DNA of 64,000 nt from Flectonema sp. DT1601 (GCA_964019425.1 OZ025810.1:682001-746000); one strand, 5' to 3'; shown: positions 19,235 through 31,972, counted from the first letter of the stretch. Numbers and translations are program-made. The notes: generated by a model from the letters alone, not told the origin.

Positions 19235-22200
19235 GGCCTAAAGGGCGACAATGAAAGATCTGCCCAAGCTGACCAAGGAATAATATTCAAATGAATTTTT
19301 GTTTCAAAGAAACGAACAGGATTAAGGGAGAGGCAGAAAAAAAAAAAAATAATAATATGAAGAGGAAATAATCAAACATGAAAAAAAAAAATAAAATAAA
19401 AATAAACAAACGTTATATATAAGCAATTTCTTTTTTTTTTCGCAATTTTTTATTTACTTATTACTTTTCTGTCCCAACGGGATGACAAATGAAAAATGTC
19501 CTCCCTTAGCTGAAAATGCACACTGCACCCTGTTTTATCAAGTCCTTTGTTTTTGTTTTTCTGAAAGATATCTGTAGTTGTTGTTATATTAATATGCTAG
19601 CACGAAAACGACGGCTAGGTTTATGATGATTGGATATGTGGCTTAGGTTATCTGTTTGTTACATTTGGAAGTATTTTACAACAGGTTTATCGAACCTGTA
19701 TCTGCAATGTGTGCGACCCTGGGATGGGAATATAGGAATTTAGTTATATTAATAAGGTTATCGTTCATTATTTCCAATAAAATAGAAATGTGGGAAGAAC
19801 CATGGGATGGCGGAACGCAGCCCCCCCCCCAACCCCCCCCAAGGGGGGGGAGCCACTAATAAAGGCCAACCTCCTGAAAAAGAATCAAGAAAAAACAAAA
19901 ATGCCCTCACCCAGGGTCGAACTGGACGGTTTACAGCCATTTTGGGTTTTGTAAAGAATGGTTAGTTCTGAAACTATTTGTGTAGGAAAGACCCTTTACC
20001 CAAAAAGAAATGAAATCAAAGATTGCTTTTTCACAGCTTGGCACCTAAGATCCAAAACTCATTAAGAAGGAAGAAATTATTTCAAAAAGAAGATTTCTGC
20101 TAACTAAATTGGCAGCCATACACCTAAATTTCAAAACCATACCACTTACTAACAAAATTTCTTTCTCATCACTTTTTATATTTTAAGAAAATGGTTAACA
20201 GGAATTTATGAAGACTTTTGGATAGATCAACTATGTGTTCCCATCTTTTTTAGGAGATCTGTAGAAAAAAATAAATCTTTCAGAAAATATTATAAAGGAA
20301 AGATTTTTTCTGAAGAATTTTTTTTTAACTACCTACTAATTGGCAACCATACACTTAAATTTCAAAACCATACTAAAAGAATTTTCATCACATTTTATAC
20401 TTTAAGAAAATGGTTACCCATCTTTTTTAGACCTGCTTGGGCACAAAAGTCCAGCATTTTTCCTTAGGCAAAAATAAACCTTACTTACTTCCTACTGAAG
20501 AAAATTGGCAGCTTAAATTTGTTTGCAGGAAAAAAGTAAGCAGCTAAAATTTGCTTGCGGGAAGAGAATCAGCAGCTAAAATTTGCTTGCGGGAAGAAAA
20601 TTAGCAGCTAAAATCTGCTTGCGGGAAGGGAATAAGCAGCTAAAATTTGCTTGTGGGAAGGGAATCAGCAGCCAAAATTTGCTTGCAGGAAGAAAATAAG
20701 CAGCCAAAATTTGCTTGCGGGAAGAAAATTAGCAGCTAAAATTTGCTTGCGGGAAGAAAATTAGCAGCTAAAATCTGCTTGCGGGAAGGGAATAAGCAGC
20801 TAAAATTTGCTTGTGGGAAGGGAATCAGCAGCCAAAATTTGCTTGCAGGAAGAAAATAAGCAGCCAAAATTTGCTTGCGGGAAGAAAATTAGCAGCTAAA
20901 ATTTGCTTGCGGGAAGAAAATTAGCAGCTAAAATTTGCTTGCGGGAAGAGAATAAGCAGCCAAAATTTGCTTGCGGGAAGAAAATAAGCAGCTAAAATTT
21001 GCTTGCGGGAAGAAAATTAGCAGCTAAAATTTGCTTGCGGGAAGAAAATTAGCAGCTAAAATTTGCTTGCGGGAAGAAAATTAGCAGCTAAAATTTGCTT
21101 GCGGGAAGAAAATTAGCAGCTAAAATTTGCTTGCGGGAAGAAAATAAGCAGCTAAAATCTGCTTGCGGGAAGAAAATAAGCAGCTAAAACTTGCTTGCGG
21201 GAAGAAAATTAGCAGCTAAAATTTGCTTGCGGGAAGAAAATTAGCAGCTAAAATTTGCTTGCGGGAAGAAAATTAGCAGCTAAAATTTGCTTGCGGGAAG
21301 AAAATAAGCAGCTAAGATTTGCTTGCAAGAAGAAAATTAGCAGCCAAAACTTGCTCAGGGGTGCTACATAAGCAGAAAGGTGGCAAAAATGAAAGGAATT
21401 ATTTATTAAAACCCAAATTGTCTAAACCATAACAAAAAGACAGCTTGGCACCAAAACTCTAAAACCTATTCTCCTCAGGGATTTGTGAAGCCTTTTCGAG
21501 ATCGATAGGCCAAGGGATAACCATAAAAAAGGTGTAACCATGATTTCTTGGAGGTGAGTGGCACAAAAAGCAGTAAAAAAAAAAAAAAAAAAAATCCTAT
21601 GATAAAGGCAAATAACTGCAAAAGCAGCAATTCTCTTTCCGCAAACGCCCCCCTGTGGGTCATCAGGTCATTTGGTAGTGCCAACCTGCAACAGGTTAAC
21701 ATGCAACACTCTACCTTTCTTCCCGTAATGCGTGACACCATTCAACACTTACGTAAGCACTTAGCACCAGGCCTGCTTGCGGGAAGAAACAGAAGCCTCA
21801 TTCCCAGTACGGAAGTAGCTAGGCCCGGCGCTTACATAGCACTTCTGGGCGACCTAATATTATTCCTGTAATGCGTGACACTATTACGTAGCACTTAGCA
21901 CCAGGCCTGCTAGCAGGAAGAAACAGAAGCCTCATTCCCAGTACGGAAGTAGCTAGGCCTGGCCAGCTTACATAGCACTTCTGAGCAACCTAATATTATT
22001 CCTGTAATGCGTGACACTATTACGTAGCACTTAGCACCAGGCCTGCTAGCAGGAAGAAACAGAAGCCCCATTCCCAGTACGGAAGTAGCTAGGCCTGGCC
22101 AGCTTACAGTGCTGCGTAAGTTTTGACTGGCAAACAACTGCAAAACTTTTTTCTCCACCCAGAAATTTGTGAAGACTTTTCGGGGCCGATAGACCGAGAG

Positions 22201-22573
22201 ATAACCATAAAAAAAGATGTACTCATGTTTTTTTGGAGGTGAGTGGCACAAAAAGTGGTAAAAAAAAAAAAAAAAATCCCATGACAAAGGCAAATAACAG
22301 CAATTTTCTTTCTGCAAACGCCCGCCGTGGATCATCAGACTGTCATTTGGTAGCGCCGACTTGCCACAGGTCAATATGCAACGCTACTTTTCTTTCCGTA
22401 ATGCGTGGCACCAGTCAACACTTATGTTGCACTTAGAACCAGACCTTCTTGCGGGAATGCAAAGAAGAATTAGTGTGTAATTAGGTGAGGCCTGGCCTGG
22501 GTACCTGGCCCAGGACTTGGTGGATTTCCTCAGAACCCAAAATATCCCCAATGCTGACAATTATATAGGAGAG
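18523..22573. repeat. FAM1 large non-coding repeat, copy B
   Basis: About 4.05 kb, same order of parts as copy A: tRNA-like segments at 18768-18839 and 19019-19081 (minus strand), X-like block near 19135-19390, C/G-run hairpin near 19818-19850, minisatellite, duplicated 245-bp blocks and the 136-bp tandem. GAGATACC stands at both borders, which may be a target duplication or simply neighbouring iterons. Confidence 0.78.
20501..21360. repeat. 32-bp minisatellite in FAM1 copy B with 160-bp higher order
   Basis: About 26 units, more varied than in copy A. A block of five units (with AATCTGCTTGCGGGAAGGG and TTGTGGGAAGGGAATCAGC variants) occurs twice, offset by exactly 160 bp (from 20601 and from 20761). 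Confidence 0.9.
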
Positions 22574-22880
22574 ATACCAAGACACTTAAGATACCAGCAA
22601 GGACAGTGAGAGGTAGAATGAACTCTCCTCCTTGTGTCCGATCCTGATTATTTTCTGTTGAATTGGTTACTCTCGTATCTGTGTTGTGTTAACTCATGTA
22701 AGTGATCTTAACTCCTGTTAAATAAAAAAAAAATTTCAAAAAAAAAGAAATTAAAAAAGAAGAATTTTCAAATGAAGTTATATCAACCCCTGCCACCCAT
22801 TATGATCAATTCCGCTTGTTTTTTTTTTTTTTTTCTTCTTTCTTTTCTTCAAATATAAAAAAAAAAATTAAAAAATATAA
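22574..22880 (-). repeat. Iterons and spacer, inverted
   Basis: GAGATACC iterons, a GTAACTCTCGTATC... stretch, then AACTCATGTAAGTGATCTTA and the reverse complement of the 15765-15958 spacer ending TTCCGCTTG. No gene. Confidence 0.7.
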
Positions 22881-22883
22881 AAG

Positions 22884-25800
22884 ATGAAACAATGTTATCA
22901 TTGTTTTTTTATCGATCGACTATGTCGATTACTTTCTATTTTCCGTCCTGGTCAAGACGCTAAACTGATTGTTTTTTTTTTCAAAATTAATAAAAAAGAA
23001 TATAAAAAAAAAAAAAAAAAAAAGGAAAAACAATGTTATCATTGTTTTTTTTTATCGTTCGACTTTGTCGACTAATTTCTATTTTCCGTTTCTTTTCTTT
23101 AAAGAATTAATAAAAAGAATTTAAAATAAAAAAAAAGAATAAACAATGTTATCATTGTTTTTTTTATCGATCGACTATGTCGATCACTTTCTATTTTCCG
23201 TCCTGGTCAAGACGCTAAACTGGTTGTTTTTTTTTTCAAAATTAATAAAAAAGAATATTAAAAAAAATACAAAAAAAAAAGAATAAACAATGTTATCACA
23301 GTTTTTTTTATCGTTCGACTTTGTCGACTAATTTCTATTTTCCGTTTTTTTTCTTTAAAAAATAAATAAAAAGAATTTAAAATAAAAAAAAAGAATAAAC
23401 AATGTTATCATTGTTTTTTTTTATCGATCGACTATGTCGATTACTTTCTATTTTCCGTCCTGGTCAAGACGCTAAACTGATTGTTTTTTTTTCAAAATTA
23501 ATAAAAAAGAATATAAAAAAATACAAAAAAAAGAATAAACAATGTTATCATTGTTTTTTTTTATCGTTCGACGTTGTCGACTAATTTCTATTTTCCGTTT
23601 TTTTTCTTTTTAAAAAATAAATAAAAAGAATTTAAAAAAAAAAAAAAAAAAAAAGAATAAACAATGTTATCATTGTTTTTTTTTATCGATCGACTATGTC
23701 GATTACTTTCTATTTTCCGTCCTGGTCAAGACGCTAAACTGATTGTTTTTTTTTCAAAATTAATAAAAAAGAATATAAAAAAAGTACAAAAAAAAAAGAT
23801 TAAACAATGTTATCATTGTTTTTTTTATCGTTCGACTTTGTCGACTAATTTCTATTTTCCGTTTTTTTTTCTTTGAAAAATAAATAAAAAGAATTTAAAA
23901 TAAAAAAAAAGAATAAACAATGTTATCATTGTTTTTTTTTATCGATCGACTATGTCGATTACTTTCTATTTTCCGTCCTGGTCAAGACGCTAAACTGATT
24001 GTTTTTTTTTTTTCAAAATAAAAAAAATATTAAAAAAAAAAAAATAAAAAAAAAAGAATAAACAATGTTATCATTGTTTTTTTTTTTATCGTTCGACTTT
24101 GTTGACTAATTTCTATTTTCCGTTTTTTTTCTTTAAAAAATAAATAAAAAGAATTTAAAAAAAAAAAAAAAAAAAGAATAAACAATGTTATCATTGTTTT
24201 TTTTTATCGATCGACTATGTCGATTACTTTCTATTTTCCGTCCTGGTCAAGACGCTAAACTGATTGTTTTTTTTTCAAAATTAATAAAAAAGAATATAAA
24301 AAAATACAAAAAAAAGAATAAACAATGTTATCATTGTTTTTTTTTATCGTTCGACGTTGTCGACTAATTTCTATTTTCCGTTTTTTTTCTTTAAAAAATA
24401 AATAAAAAGAATTTAAAATAAAAAAAAAGATTAAACAATGTTATCATTGTTTTTTTATCGATCGACTATGTCGATCACTTTCTATTTTCCGTCCTGGTCA
24501 AGACGCTAAACTGATTGTTTTTTTTTCAAAATTAATAAAAAAGAATATAAAAAAAGTACAAAAAAAAAAGACTAAACAATGTTATCATTGTTTTTTTTTA
24601 TCGTTCGACTTTGTCGACTAATTTCTATTTTCCGTTTTTTTTCTTTGAAAAATAAAGAAAAAGAATTTAAAATAAAAAAAAAAGAATAAACAATGTTATC
24701 ATTGTTTTTTTTTATCGATCGACTATGTCGATTACTTTCTATTTTCCGTCCTGGTCAAGACGCTAAACTGATTGTTTTTTTTTTTTTTCAAAATAAAAAA
24801 AATATTAAAAAAAAAAAATAAAAAAAAAGAATAAACAATGTTATCATTGTTTTTTTTTATCGTTCGACTTTGTTGACTAATTTCTATTTTCCGTTTTTTT
24901 TTCTTTAAAAAATAAATAAAAAGAATTTAAAAAAAAAAAAAAAAAAAAGAATAAACAATGTTATCATTGTTTTTTTTATCGATCGACTATGTCGATTACT
25001 TTCTATTTTCCGTCCTGGTCAAGACGCTAAACTGATTGTTTTTTTTTCAAAATTAATAAAAAAGAATACTGCAACTGGAAATATTACTGCGCGGAAAAAA
25101 CCGCACTAATTTCCAAATCTGCAAAAAACCGCACTAATTTTTCCACGCAGTAATATTTCCACCGCACTAATATTTCTGCTCAGAAGTGATTTTTCTCCAC
25201 CTGCATTTTTCTGCTGGTGCCTTACACAGCAAAAAAGCAACCAAATTTTTTTCTACCACCAAGTGGAAAAAACCGCACTAATCTTTTCTCAAAAAAACCG
25301 CACTAATTTTTCCGCGCAGTAATATTTCCCCGCAGTAATTATTCAGCGCAGTAATATTTCCAGTTGCAGTATAAAAAAATACAAAAAAAAGAATAAACAA
25401 TGTTATCATTGTTTTTTTTTATCGTTCGACTTTGTCGACTAATTTCTATTTTCCGTTTTTTTTTCTTTGAAAAATAAATAAAAAGAATTTAAAATAAAAA
25501 AAAAAGAATAAACAATGTTATCATTGTTTTTTTTTATCGATCGACTATGTCGATTACTTTCTATTTTCCGTCCTGGTCAAGACGCTAAACTGATTGTTTT
25601 TTTTTTTTTCAAAATAAAAAAAATATTAAAAAAAAAAAATAAAAAAAAAGAATAAACAATGTTATCATTGTTTTTTTTTATCGTTCGACTTTGTTGACTA
25701 ATTTCTATTTTCCGTTTTTTTTTCTTTAAAAAATAAATAAAAAGAATTTAAAAAAAAAAAAAAAAAAAAGAATAAACAATGTTATCATTGTTTTTTTTAT

Positions 25801-26270
25801 CGATCGACTATGTCGATTACTTTCTATTTTCCGTCCTGGTCAAGACGCTAAACTGATTGTTTTTTTTTCAAAATTAATAAAAAAGAAAAAAAAAAAAAAA
25901 AAAAAAAAAAGAATAAACAATGTTATCATTGTTTTTTTTATCGTTCGACTTTGTTGACTAATTTCTATTTTCCATTTTTTTTCTTTTTAAAAATAAATAA
26001 AAAGAATTAAAAAAAAAAAAAGAATAAACAATGTTATCATTGTTTTTTTTATCGATCGACTATGTCGATTACTTTCTATTTTCCGTCCTGGTCAGGACGC
26101 TAAACTGATTGTTTTTTCTTTAAAAATAAATAAAAAGAATAAAAAAAAAAAAAAGGAATAAACAATGTTATCATTGTTTTTTTTTATCGATCGACTATGT
26201 CGATTACTTACTATTTTCCGTCCTGATCAAGACGCTAAACTGATTGTTTTTTCTTTAAAATAATTAAAAA

Positions 26271-26303
<33 letters not shown>

Positions 26304-26430
26304 AATAAACAATGTTATCACTGTTTTTTTTTTTTTTCTATCGATCGACTATGTCGATTAATTTCTATTTTCCGTCCTGATCGAGACGCTAAACTGATTG
26401 TTTCCTTTTTTTAAATAATAAATAAGAAAA
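22884..26430 (-). repeat. Satellite 1, array A3 (about 25 monomers), interrupted by MITE-1
   Basis: Inverted relative to A1/A2. Long monomers (TCGATCGACTATGTCGA) and short monomers (TCGTTCGACTTTGTCGA) alternate almost regularly, giving a dimer of about 260 bp. MITE-1 copy 3 sits at 25069-25369. Confidence 0.93.
25069..25369. mobile_element. MITE-1, copy 3
   Basis: 301 bp, TA duplicated at 25067-25068 and 25370-25371. The surrounding satellite reads AGAATATAAAAAAATAC in neighbouring monomers, the exact empty site. Confidence 0.93.
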
Positions 26431-26448
26431 AAAAAAAAAAAAAAAAAA

Positions 26449-26638
26449 GAGCATCTCCCTGCTATCCCTCATATCCCCACAATAATATTATACCTTTTCA
26501 TTTTCTCTTTCCTTTTCTGGTCTTTTTTTTTTTTTTCTTTTTTTTCCTTTTTCATACAACGTTTTTTATTTATATATATATATTTTTTTTTTTTTTTTTT
26601 TTTCATGTTTGATTATTTCCTCTTCATTTTTTTCTTTC

Positions 26639-26670
<32 letters not shown>

Positions 26671-26862
26671 CTCTGCCTCTCTCTTAATTCTGTTCGTTTC
26701 TTTGAAACGAAAATTCATTTGAATATTATTCCTTGGTCAGCAACCATCATTGTCGCCCTTTGGGCCTGTTAAAAAAAAATAAAAATAAAAAGAAAGTTTA
26801 CATCGGGAATAGGGCAGGAGCCAAAAGCTCCCAGTCCGTTACTTCCCACTTTATCGAAATTC
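26449..26862 (-). repeat. Cap X, copy 3 (inverted)
   Basis: The reverse complement of cap X, from GAGCATCTCC to the terminal CTTTATCGAAATTC. It closes array A3 in mirror image to copy 2 at 12720. Confidence 0.85.
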
Positions 26863-26959
26863 TTTAGAAAAAACAATCAGTTTAGCGTCTTTACCAGGAC
26901 GGAAAATAGAAATTAGTCGACAAAGTCGATCGATAAAAACAATGATAACATTGTTTATT

Positions 26960-26995
<36 letters not shown>

Positions 26996-27365
26996 TTTTT
27001 TTTTTAATTTATTTTTAAAGAAGAAACAATCAATTTAGCGTCTTGACCAGGACGGAAAATAGAAAGTAATCGACATAGTCGATCGATAAAAAAAACAATG
27101 ATAACATTGTTTATTCTTTTTTTTTTTTTTTTAAATTCTTTTTATTTATTTTTAAAGAAAAAAACGGAAAATAGAAATTAGTCGACAAGGTCGAACGATA
27201 AAAAAAACAATGATAACATTGTTTAATTTTTTTTTTTTATTTTTTTTTTTATATTCTTTTTTATTAATTTTGAAAAAAAAACAATCAGTTTAGCGTCTTG
27301 ACCAGGACGGAAAATAGAAAGTGATCGACATAGTCGATCGATAAAAAAACAATGATAACATTGTT
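26863..27365 (+). repeat. Satellite 1, array A4 (about 4 monomers)
   Basis: A short plus-orientation remnant between two cap X copies. It is cut by cap X on both sides, right after ACATTGTT at the right edge. Confidence 0.9.
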
Positions 27366-29200
27366 GAATTTCGATAAAGTGGGAAGTAACGGACTGGGAG
27401 CTTTTGGCTCCTGCCCTATTCCCGATGTAAACTTTCTTTTTATTTTTTATTTTTTTTTAACAGGCCCAAAGGGCGACAATGATGGTTGCTGACCAAGGAA
27501 TAATATTCAAATGAATTTTCGTTTCAAAGAAACGAACAGAATTAAGAGAGAGGCAGAGAAAAAAAAAAAAAAAAAATGAAGAGGAAATAATCAAACATGA
27601 AAAAAAAAAAAAAAAAAAATATATATAGGGTTATGGCCCAAAATACCCCACCTGGTGGCCCAAAATACCCCAAAGTGGCCCAAAATACCCCAAAGTGGCC
27701 CAAAATACCCCAAAGTGGCCCAAAATACCCCAAAGTGGCCCAAAATACCCCAAAGTGGCCCAAAATACCCTGGGGTCCCAACCACATAGCTGGGTATGAG
27801 GATGGGTCACAGTCACCAGGTATTACTCATACAACCATCAGGGTTTAGAGCATCACAAGCACCAGACAGGTCACCTAAATTTACTCGAAAGTTTGGGCAA
27901 TTCGAACGTCAGCATTCACATTAGCAAGCAACCAGTCCTGAGTACTTAAAGAACCCAACCATTACGTGTATCAGCCACAGTCACACTTAGTATAGCGTTA
28001 GTACAGAGGACACGGATCTGCTATGCAGGGAAGTGACTTGAACTCGTTCAACTAATTAATGTGTGCAGATATAAGCGCTGCGAATTGACGGGTCTGAAGT
28101 TATGCTTTCCGAAGAGAGCAACCACCCACGCGAGTGTTATTTTGACGCCATAACCTGTAGCTTTCAACACATAACAACCAGGGATAATTCTCAGTAAGGC
28201 CGCCGTCACCGTGAAGCTGCTACGAATATAACTCAGCAAACTAGCAATTCCTCCAACTTTTTTCATATGTGCAGACACATAGTCAGCTACACACTTAGAG
28301 ATTTTCTTAATCTCTTTAAGCTACTTTGCTTTAGCAGTGGATCTTGCTTATACTATTTTTTTGGCTGAGTTTCAGTGGCAGCAGGTTGAGTTTCAACTAT
28401 GTTTCGGGCATCTTAGAGATTGAGAATAAAAGTTCATAGTAAAAGAGTAAAAGCCTAGAGAGAATGAAAACATTTGTGATTAGGAACCTGAACACTTTAC
28501 TGAACGAAGCATCGTAGGCAACCAGTTTCCTTCGAGAATCTGCAGGTGGTGCAGGGCTAAATCGAGATGAGGAAGATAACACCCGTACACCTTAAGCGCA
28601 CACGGATGTTGAGATAACGTTTGTATGATGTTCACTTGACGAGATTAGCAAAGACAAATACTCACGGATAGGTTGGGTTGTTCGTCAGGTCTTGATAGTA
28701 TTCTCAGCCTCTGGAAGTTTTACTGAGTGCATGCAAAGAACGGTATGTGTGCAGGGCTGGGTCACCTTACAGAGAACTGCTGTCCTCTTACACGTCATTC
28801 CAACCGAATTTCAAAGTCAAGACACCTGCGAGTTACAGACAGCCTGGTCGCAAGCGACACTCCTGTTTCTGACCGGGTTATCAGGGTATCTAACTCATGC
28901 AAGCATGAGAGCTTTTTTAAGGCTACTTTGAATTATCAAGAGCGCAGTACTGCCCGAAGGGTTCCCGCGTGTCAAGATGCATTTGCATGTACTGAGCAGA
29001 AGTTCCAGAAAGAAGATTACTTTTATCATTTCCCAAGTCATCACATCCTTGACCGTTTGTGTTATTAGCTTTCAATCAATCCATTACCATAAATCCACAG
29101 ATGAGTGTGCTGAATAGAAAGTAAAATGGGACGGCAAAAAGCTTTTGTCCAAGTGACACAGAAATACTGGCAAGGCAGGTTCCAAAAAAAAAGTTTCAAG

Positions 29201-29233
<33 letters not shown>

Positions 29234-29692
29234 GAAAAAAAACAAGAAAAAAAAAAAAAAAAAATTGGCAGTGGAAAAAGTTACAACTTGTAGTGAACAG
29301 CGAAAAAAAAATCATCACTTCCAGTTTCTGTACACACATTATCCTGATTTACAAGTTCCCAAAGCCGGGTTCGGTATATTTTGGACCACTTTGGGGTATT
29401 TTGGGCCACTTTGGGGTATTTTGGGCCACTTTGGGGTATTTTGGGCCACTTTGGGGTATTTTGGGCCACTTCGGGGTATTTTGGGCCACTTCGGGGTATT
29501 TTGGGCCACTTTGGGGTATTTTGGGCCATTTGCAAAAAAAGTGCGGTATTTTGGGCCATTGCCCATATATATAAATAAAAAACGTTGTATGAAAAAGGAA
29601 AAAAAAGAAAAAAAAAAAGACCAGAAAAGGAAAGAGAAAATGAAAAGGTATAATATTATTGTGGGGATATGAGGGATAGCAGGGAGATGCTC
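27366..29692 (+). repeat. Cap X, copy 4, split by a foldback-like element
   Basis: Cap X sequence at 27366-27627 and 29565-29692, with 27628-29564 inserted in its AT dinucleotide run. Confidence 0.82.
27628..29564. mobile_element. Foldback-like element with inverted arrays of a 20-bp unit
   Basis: The left end GGGTTATGGCCCAAAATACC and the reverse complement of the right end GGGCAATGGCCCAAAATACC match. Inside each end lie 7-8 tandem copies of GGCCCAAAATACCCCAAAGT in opposite orientation (27636-27780 and about 29375-29560). It is inserted in a TA run, so the target duplication cannot be sized. The inner 1.6 kb (27781-29370) has only short frames (for example 28727-29068), none recognised. The frames across the arrays are translated repeat. 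Confidence 0.75.
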
Positions 29693-29732
29693 TTTTTTTT
29701 TTTTTTTTTTTTCTTATTTATTATTTAAAAAA

Positions 29733-31642
29733 AGGAAACAATCAGTTTAGCGTCTCGATCAGGACGGAAAATAGTAAGTAATCGACATAGTCGATCGATA
29801 AAAAGAAACAATGATAACATTGTTTATTCCTTTTTTTTTTTTTTTTTATTCTTTTTATTTATTTTTAAAGAAAAAACAATCAGTTTAGCGTCCTGACCAG
29901 GACGGAAAATAGAAAGTAATCGACATAGTCGATCGATAAAAAAAACAATGATAACATTGTTTATTCTTTTTTTTTTTTTTTTTAATGCTTTTTATTTATT
30001 TTTAAAAAGAAAAAAAGTGGAAAATAGAAATTAGTCAACAAAGTCGAACGATAAAAAAAAAACAATGATAACATTGTTTATTCTTTTTTTTTTTATTTTT
30101 TTTATATTCTTTTTTATTAATTTTGAAAAAAAAACAATCAGTTTAGCGTCTTGACCAGGACGGAAAATAGAAAGTAATCGACATAGTCGATCGATAAAAA
30201 AACAATGATAACATTGTTTATTCTTTTTTTTTTATTTTAAATTCTTTTTATTTATTTTTAAAAGAAAAAAAAACGGAAAATAGAAATTAGTCGACAAAAT
30301 CGAACGATAAAAAAAAACAATGATAACATTGTTTATTCTTTTTTTTGTATTTTTTTATATTCTTTTTTATTAATTTTGAAAAAAAAACAATCAGTTTAGC
30401 GTCTTGACCAGGACGGAAAATAGAAAGTGATCGACATAGTCGATCGATAAAAAAACAATGATAACATTGTTTATTCTTTTTTTTTTATTTTTTTTTTTTA
30501 ATATTTTTTTTATTTTGAAAAAAAAAAAAACAATCAGTTTAGCGTCTTGACCAGGACGGAAAATAGAAAGTAATCGACATAGTCGATCGATAAAAAAAAA
30601 CAATGATAACATTGTTTATTCTTTTTTTTTTATTTTAAATTCTTTTTATTTATTTTTCAAAGAAAAAAAAAAAACGGAAAATAGAAATTAGTCGACAAAG
30701 TCGAACGATAAAAAAAACAATGATAACATTGTTTAATCTTTTTTTTTGTACTTTTTTTATATTCTTTTTTATTAATTTTGAAAAAAAAAACAATCAGTTT
30801 AGCGTCTTGACCAGGACGGAAAATAGAAAGTGATCGACATAGTCGATCGATAAAAAAAAACAATGATAACATTGTTTATTCTTTTTTTTTATTTTAAATT
30901 CTTTTTATTTATTTTTTAAAGAAAAAAAAAAACGGAAAATAGAAATTAGTCGACAAAGTCGAACGATAAAAAAAAACAATGATAACATTGTTTATTCTTT
31001 TTTTGTATTTTTTTATATTCTTTTTTATTAATTTTGAAAAAAAAACTATCAGTTTAGCGTCTTGACCAGGACGGAAAATAGAAAGTGATCGACATAGTCG
31101 ATCGATAAAAAAAAAAACAATGATAACATTGTTTATTCTTTTTTTTTATTTTAAATTCTTTTTATTTATTTTTTAAAGAAAAAAATAAACGGAAAATAGA
31201 AATTAGTCGACAAAGTCGAACGATAAAAAAAAACAATGATAACATTGTTTATTCTTTTTCTTTTTTTTTTTTTTAAATTCTTTTTATTTATTTTTTAAAG
31301 AAAAAAAAGAAAATAGAAATTAGTCGACAGAGTCGATCGATAAAAAAAACAATGATAACATTGTTTATTCTTTTTTTTTTTTTTTATTTTTTTTTTTTTA
31401 TAATCTTTTTTATTGATTTTGAAAAAAAAAACAATCAGTTTAGCGTCTTGACCAGGACGGAAAATAGAAAGTGATCGACATAGTCGATCGATAAAAAAAA
31501 CAATGATAACATTGTTTATTCTTTTTCTTTTTTTTTTTTTAAATTCTTTTTATTTATTTTTTAAAGAAAAAAAAGAAAATAGAAATTAGTCGACAGAGTC
31601 GATCGATAAAAAAAACAATGATAACATTGTTTATTCTTTTTT
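29733..31642 (+). repeat. Satellite 1, array A5 (about 15 monomers)
   Basis: Plus orientation, with long and short monomers alternating. It continues beyond the Mutator-like insertion at 32687-33360. Confidence 0.92.
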
Positions 31643-31691
31643 GGGAAAACCTCTAATTCAACAAAAATAGTTTGCGAAATCGCCAACTCCC

Positions 31692-31790
31692 TACAAAAAA
31701 AAGTTGTCCACCAGGACTCGAACTTGACCCAAAAATTTGGCTTGCGGCGGGTTTTTTGTTTTTTAGCCTACCAAGCTGGGAAGAGTGCAA
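31692..31790 (-). repeat. tRNA-like segment in Mutator-like copy 2
   Basis: The minus strand shows the A-box-like CAGCTTGGTAGGC and B-box-like CAAGTTCGAGTCCTGG. Counterpart of 8960-9040. Confidence 0.4.
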
Positions 31791-31934
31791 GGGTGGCTTG
31801 CGTCGGTTTTATTTATCGTCGGCCAAATTCTTGGCGGGACGCAAGCCCCCCCCCCCCAACCCCCCAAGGGGGGGGGAGCCGCTAATAAAAGCCTGCCTGT
31901 TCCGTACAAAGTCCAACCTGAAAAAACAAATTTG

Positions 31935-31940
31935 CAACTG

Positions 31941-31972
<32 letters not shown>

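Noticed and set aside
22884-25060. Series of 60-70 codon frames starting MLSLFFFIDRLCRL
   Set aside because: Translated satellite-1 monomers repeated at each array position.
22884-26430. CRISPR-like array
   Set aside because: Regular palindromic repeats, but the spacers are not unique; the whole monomer is a satellite with A/T runs.
27542-27848. Overlapping frames rich in WGILGHFGVFWATLGYFG
   Set aside because: Translations of the 20-bp terminal array of the foldback-like element, found on both strands and in several frames.
28048-29068. Short frames in the core of the foldback-like element
   Set aside because: No motif, no conservation to test within the window, and frames of this size are expected by chance.
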